This document shows positions 59,501 to 64,000 of a DNA stretch of 64,000 nt, piece after piece. How positions within the stretch are numbered: the stretch's first letter is position 1; each line of letters opens with the position of its first letter. The notes under the pieces were generated by a model that was not told where the DNA came from, did not search any database, and saw only the letters and a program-made list of their open reading frames with translations. The translations under genes and the position numbers were made by a program. The stretch lies in contig NW_020170381.1 in assembly GCF_000524195.1 (NCBI RefSeq), positions 2,011,055 through 2,075,054 on the forward strand. The letters are read 5' to 3'. The DNA is from Echinococcus granulosus. Lineage: Eukaryota; Platyhelminthes; Cestoda; Cyclophyllidea; Taeniidae.

Positions 59501-62500
59501 AACGTCTCTAGTAGCAAATTTGGAAGACACACCTTATGAGCATCTCTTACGCACATCTCTGGAAGCAAAACATGCTCAGTCAGCACAGTCCATCACCACT
59601 GTCACGACCATCGCCGCTAATGCGGGCTCGGTGCCTGTAAGCCAATCAGCAGCAGTGCATGCCTTCTCGTCTAGCTGCAGTCCCGAGTCCGTTGAGGTGA
59701 TGAGCGCAACTTCACCATCCTACCTTGACGACAGCTTCGTCATGGGAACTCCAGTCGACTCTCTGCTCGTGGACTCAACCGGAGGGGTCGGCAGTGTCGG
59801 TGGGGGCGTGGCTATCCCCTCACGTAGCGCCCTTCGCGCCGCACAGAGAGCAGCCAATAGCCCTTCGGTGCCCGGCAGCCTCCAGACACGTCTGGCTGCG
59901 TTACGCTGCATAACTCGAGTCACAGAGGTGCTCTGTGTCGAGTCTCTGGCTGCCAACATTGTTCAACCTCTCTGCAGACTTCTCAACGCCCTTTACGAAC
60001 GATCACTGGCAGTTGTGGAAGTGAAAAATAAACCATCGGCCCCACGGCTTGCTCTCAAAGCTCTTTATCCACCCTGCATGGATGTGATCGCCAATCTGGC
60101 ACTTCAAATGGGCTCAGCCTTTAAGTTTATCATGCCTGTGGTGCAGGTTACCCTGAATCTGATTAACATACCGCACAAAAGGTTCGACATGGCTATAGAA
60201 AAGGTGAGCACTAATCGTTTTGTCCCAAAAAGTGATCCTCACCCAGTCCTCTTCGGTTTGAATAACGCATTGTATTCTGCTTTCTGCGCTAGGTGAATAG
60301 CGATGGTTATAGGCGGCCAAACTTATCCACTGACGGTCAGTCTATTTCACAGGACACTCATGCGAATTTCACCCGGAAAACTGATCCTGATAAACTGGTT
60401 AAAAATTACACTCTTAATAGGTAAGTTAAATATTTTGACATTGAACGCTAAGTCTGTCTTAAAATCGTCATCGATGTCATTGTCTGACCGGTTACTGATT
60501 TCATTCGTCCCCTTGGTGTATGTAGTTTGAACTTGCAACGTGCCTGGCAGTCGTCTCGTCTTTCGAGTCCAGAGGACTGGAATCTATGGCTAAAGACGCT
60601 TAGTGTATCGCTATTGCGAGAATCACCCAGTCCAGCCATCCGAGCTTGTGCGCGTCTCACTACCATTGCTCCGCACGTTTCCCGTCGTCTCTTCAACGCT
60701 GCGTTCATGAGTTGCTGGAAGGAACTGCGTGACGCCGAGCAGGACGATCTGATCAACACTCTCGAGAATGTCCTTCGACTTCCTTCCTCCGCCAGCCAGT
60801 CGAGGGAAATAAGCCAGGTCATTCTCAATCTGGAGGAATTCATGGCTCATGCTGACAAGGTCCGCTATTCCCCTTGCTGCGATCTACTACTCTTGTCGTC
60901 TAAGTAAGGGAAATTAATCATTTGTTTCCGCATCTTATTTTCCTCTCAGTTTTCCGGCAAAGCACCGCGAGTGCACCTACCACTCTCACTGAATCTTCTT
61001 GCTGATCGGGCGATGAAGAATCGTGCTTTTGCGAAGGCATTGCGCTATAAGGAGTTGGAGTTCCTCGATGAGGTGGAAAAACGCTCAAGTCCAAATCCTT
61101 CCACACTCGCTTCCCTGTTGGCGATCTACGACAAATTACAGCTCACTGAGGCCTCAAACGGTGTCCTTCTCTATGCCACGAAAAATCCACGCAATAAATT
61201 GGTATACCCACTCTTTTCATTACCTGCTTCTCTTTTACTCATTTCATTTAAGCGTTAATGATTCCCTTTCACAAAGTTACATAATTCCGATCTTCCATTT
61301 ATTAATATTGTGGTGGTAATGGCGTGCTTTGAGTTAGTCTTTTTCGTTTACCGCTGCATTACTTTGCATTTCCTTGAGTAGACTGATGAAGAACTGTGGT
61401 ACGAGAAGTTGCACAACTGGGATCGCGCGATTGCTCTTTGCGACCGAAAACTGGAGGACGAGAGGATCAGGGACAAGACTAAGCCGATTCTTTGTCGTTT
61501 GAGATGTCTGCATTCACTTGGTCAGTGGTAAGTTGAAGTACACAGGCCCCTCTGTTGTGCGCTCATTTTTAGGGATCTATTCCTTTCTCTGAACGAATGA
61601 CACCTATGTGTAGGTAATACCAATTAATGAATCGTAACCTTAACCTCAAGATTAACCATTTTTTGAGGCAGCCTAGTGTTTGGGCTACGTGAGCACACGT
61701 TCTGAACCAAGAATTTGTTTCGTATTATTGCCCCCGCGCATATATGACTTTCGTTTGGAAGTTGGGATTCGTATTTACAAATCTGTATTCGTTAAATACA
61801 ACTTTAGATAGCCTATAAAAGTAGTGGAAGCTAACGCAATTATGCACATGATCTTGCTGGCACAATTCATGATTCGAGGCACTAACAGAGACATTTACAC
61901 TTATGTATGTATGGTTTTGAGGCATGACGTAGGCGGAGTGAAGTTCGTGTTGTCGAGTATGGTCACCTTAGTCTTAAATGTATATTACTCCATAAACCTA
62001 ACGCGTTTGGGTGTGAGTGTGCACGCTCCCCGTCTTTTTCGCATGCACACCGTGGCTGAAGGTGATGCGGAAAACCTCCACACCTATATATGCATGTGTG
62101 TATGGACACACACTGAGAAAGATTGTTTCAAGGGCGAACCTGAGTTGTGGCATGGGTATACGTCGTAGGTCGCAGTTAGAGTCGATGGCATGGGAGCGCT
62201 GGGGCCATTTGAGTGAGGGAGCACGGGAACAGGTGGCGCCGCTGGCGACGAGTGCGGCTATTACCATCGGGGCTTGGGGGCGGGCAGCGCACTACACGCA
62301 GGCCTTTGCGCCCGCCGATCATGAGGGCGGCTTCTACCGTGCCCTCCTCGCTCTCCATGAAGGCAACTACGCCGCCGCTCTCGACGAGGTGGCTAAGTCG
62401 CGCAGCATCCTAGCTGCCAACCTTATACCCCTCACCACCGAGGGCTACCAGCGCACCTATCCGGTTCGTCTCCCCCCTTCCGTTTCTCTTCTTCCCCCTT

Positions 62501-63422
62501 TATTGGTAAATCCAAACCCTACTGGCTACTAAATGCATCCTCGTGTAGAAGGTTGTGCGCGTAATTTCAATCAAGTTACCCTTGTGGTCGATTGCATCCT
62601 CCCTTTCTGCTGCTGCTGTTTCCGCTCTATATTAAACATCACTTTATAACTTTTCTTTCGTAGTGAGTATGCAAACTCGTCATTTGAATTTCTTAATTGA
62701 AATTCAGGTAACGTTTGTGTTTATGCTCCCTGTTTGATACTTTTTTATTCGTAAAATTAGGCCACGTACTTATCACAAAAAATATATTGCTGTTTGTTGC
62801 GACTATTTTCCTTTCAAATTATGAGGAAATTTAACGTCTCTATGTAATTTCTAGTTGTTTGGTTCCATGAAAATAGTACACTGGGAAGCACCTTCCAATT
62901 TTATAATTGTTTTTCTACAATGAATTAACTCCATTCTAAGCACCCATTATATGCGTATTTTAATGCGTCCCTTTTCAGTAAAATGGTATCAGGCGTTCAG
63001 TTTCACCATTTTCATCGTGTTTATTCACCTATACTTTTACTTTACTGGTCACCTTAGTAACGCAGAAAACTTCTCAGTGTAGAAAGCGCATTCTCCGTCA
63101 CGGAAAAGATTCGCTTACTAGAAAACCCCAGTAATTCAATGCTGTTTCACTCTTGCAAAATTCACAGCCTATTTTTCTGCTTGTGCAGGACCTGGTGGAC
63201 GCACAGCTTCTCTCGGAGGTGGAGGAAGTGATTCAGTACAAGCTGGTGCCGGAGCGGCGTGCAGTGCTGCACGAGGCGTGGCATCACCGTCTGCTAGGCT
63301 GTCAGTCGGTAGTCGAGGACTGGGGCCGCATCATCCAACTACGTCGACTTGTCCTCGACCCACGTGAGAACATCAAGAGTTGCCTCCGCTACGCCGGCCT
63401 CTGTCGACGCTCGGGCCGTCTT
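50553..63422 (+). CDS. MTOR: mTOR serine/threonine kinase, N-terminal HEAT and partial FAT region (3' end outside window)
   Basis: Central growth-control PI3K-like kinase of TORC1 and TORC2. The ATG at 50553 (MDGVLSRFLDGLKSSSDEIR) matches the family N-terminus. More than 15 exons are visible, among them 50553-50772, 51037-51266, 51378-51479, from 51709, around 52145-52610, 53510-53690, 53768-53960, 54043-54410, 54510-54640, 54810-55018, 55195-55370, 55801-56145, 56647-57087, 57149-57282, 57347-57477, 58105-58341, 59004-59267, 59433-60203, 60530-60858, 60952-61200, 61380-61530, 62168-62461 and 63189-63422. Diagnostic matches: DEWAHGSLLILNEL (human DRIHGALLILNEL), VALRTLGNFDFE, LNSLFVALNDEVF, VSNTGYVVRPYMKHP, LLGLIGAVDPFKLKVSMG, LFNAAFMSCWKEL, LRYKELEF and SEVEEVIQYKLVPERR. 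FAT begins about 60.9 kb. FRB and kinase domains are not in the window. Long lineage-specific inserts occur at about 55.8-56.9 kb and 59.58-59.88 kb. Confidence 0.93.
61531..62167 (+). other. mTOR intron within the FAT-coding region
   Basis: No coding similarity. It separates the exon ending SLGQW (donor GTAAGT at about 61529) from the exon with WERWGHLSEG. Two overlapping open frames here appear to be chance. Confidence 0.5.
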
Positions 63423-64000
63423 GTAAGTGTATCATGCTCCATTATAGCATCCCTTTATAAAATATTTTTTTTGCCTCAAGTTGTTTGAATATTCAAAGTT
63501 CCATAATGCAAATCGCTACAAGCAGTTCCTTGGACCGTTTCGTTTTCTATTTAACCAATTGGTTGTGTAAATAGCATCGTGTCTCCGATTTTATTAAAAT
63601 CTTTGGAATTTTGAAAGAATTACTTTATCCAACTGAACGCGACAAATGTCTGTTATCACGAACAGTCGTGAAAATAATGTGTTTGCTTAAATGTATGTAC
63701 TGAAATTCTTTAAATTAATAAAGCTATTCCTTCTATGCTACTGGTTTGTTTAAAAGTCAATTGAAAAATGTTTACCGTTGGATTGCGATGACGATCTCTA
63801 CAAGATTTCGCGGAGTCTGTCATTCCCATAACTTGTTAAAAAACCATGACACGAATTCAAATTAACCTTCATGGGGACATTAGGATGGCTGAATGTTCAT
63901 TGTGGTTTTGAAGTAGTGGAATATTTTGTAGTCGAAAAGGCATTTTCCCTTAATATAGTTGAAGAAGTGACCATACTGTACACAGAGTTCATGAAAAACA
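63423..64000 (+). other. mTOR intron reaching the window edge
   Basis: Begins with the donor GTAAGTG after CGGGCCGTCTT. No further mTOR exon is visible up to 64000. Confidence 0.55.

Noticed and set aside
62017..62160. In-frame upstream extension of the mTOR exon at 62168
   Set aside because: Human mTOR alignment begins at the ESMAWERWGHL-like segment; the upstream open frame has no similarity and an acceptor-like site lies just before.

Overview
The window is nuclear DNA from an intron-rich but compact animal genome, most likely a parasitic flatworm and probably a tapeworm. This rests on several signs: short genes with many introns, a marked class of 26-50 nt introns in ordinary housekeeping genes, orthologues that are recognisably metazoan but strongly diverged, and a small non-coding LTR-type repeat resembling the TRIM elements known from taeniid cestodes. 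The species cannot be fixed from the sequence alone.

Layout, left to right. 1-161: a repeat fragment. 1056-5468 (+): TAF1B, the zinc-ribbon subunit of the RNA polymerase I selectivity factor. 5667-6746 (-): C1orf43/NICE-3 orthologue, tail-to-tail with TAF1B. 7.2-7.6 kb: a young solo LTR nested in an older one. 9148-10707 and 14201-15700 (+): two SLC46-type MFS transporters without introns in the coding region. 16836-21771 (-): transcription elongation factor SPT5, with its C-terminus cut short. 22230-24151 (+): API5/AAC-11, head-to-head with SPT5. 24760-25536 (-) and 25666-26031 (+): a divergent pair of unrecognised small genes. 26.77-27.72 kb: a near-complete TRIM-like element. 28281-28853 (-): ADAT2 tRNA adenosine deaminase. 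30659-31958 (-): RNF126/RNF115-like RING E3 ligase. 32.5 kb: another solo LTR. About 35.3-45.8 kb (+): an LMO7/LIMCH1-like gene (PDZ-like region, proline-rich exon, C-terminal LIM domain). 46619-47048 (-): mitochondrial ribosomal protein mL42. 48.3-50.03 kb: inverted LTR-element remnants split by a younger solo LTR. 50553 to beyond the right end (+): mTOR kinase, HEAT repeats and first part of the FAT domain; FRB and kinase domains lie outside.

The genes do not form one pathway. Several touch growth and gene expression (TAF1B for rRNA synthesis, SPT5 for elongation, ADAT2 for wobble inosine, mL42 for mitochondrial translation, mTOR for growth control), but this is a normal mix for a gene-dense eukaryotic region and is not evidence of co-regulation. 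For TAF1B, C1orf43, SPT5, API5, ADAT2, RNF126-like and mL42 I derived exon junctions by hand, and the reading frame is continuous across nearly all of them. The mTOR and LMO7-like models are only partly resolved.
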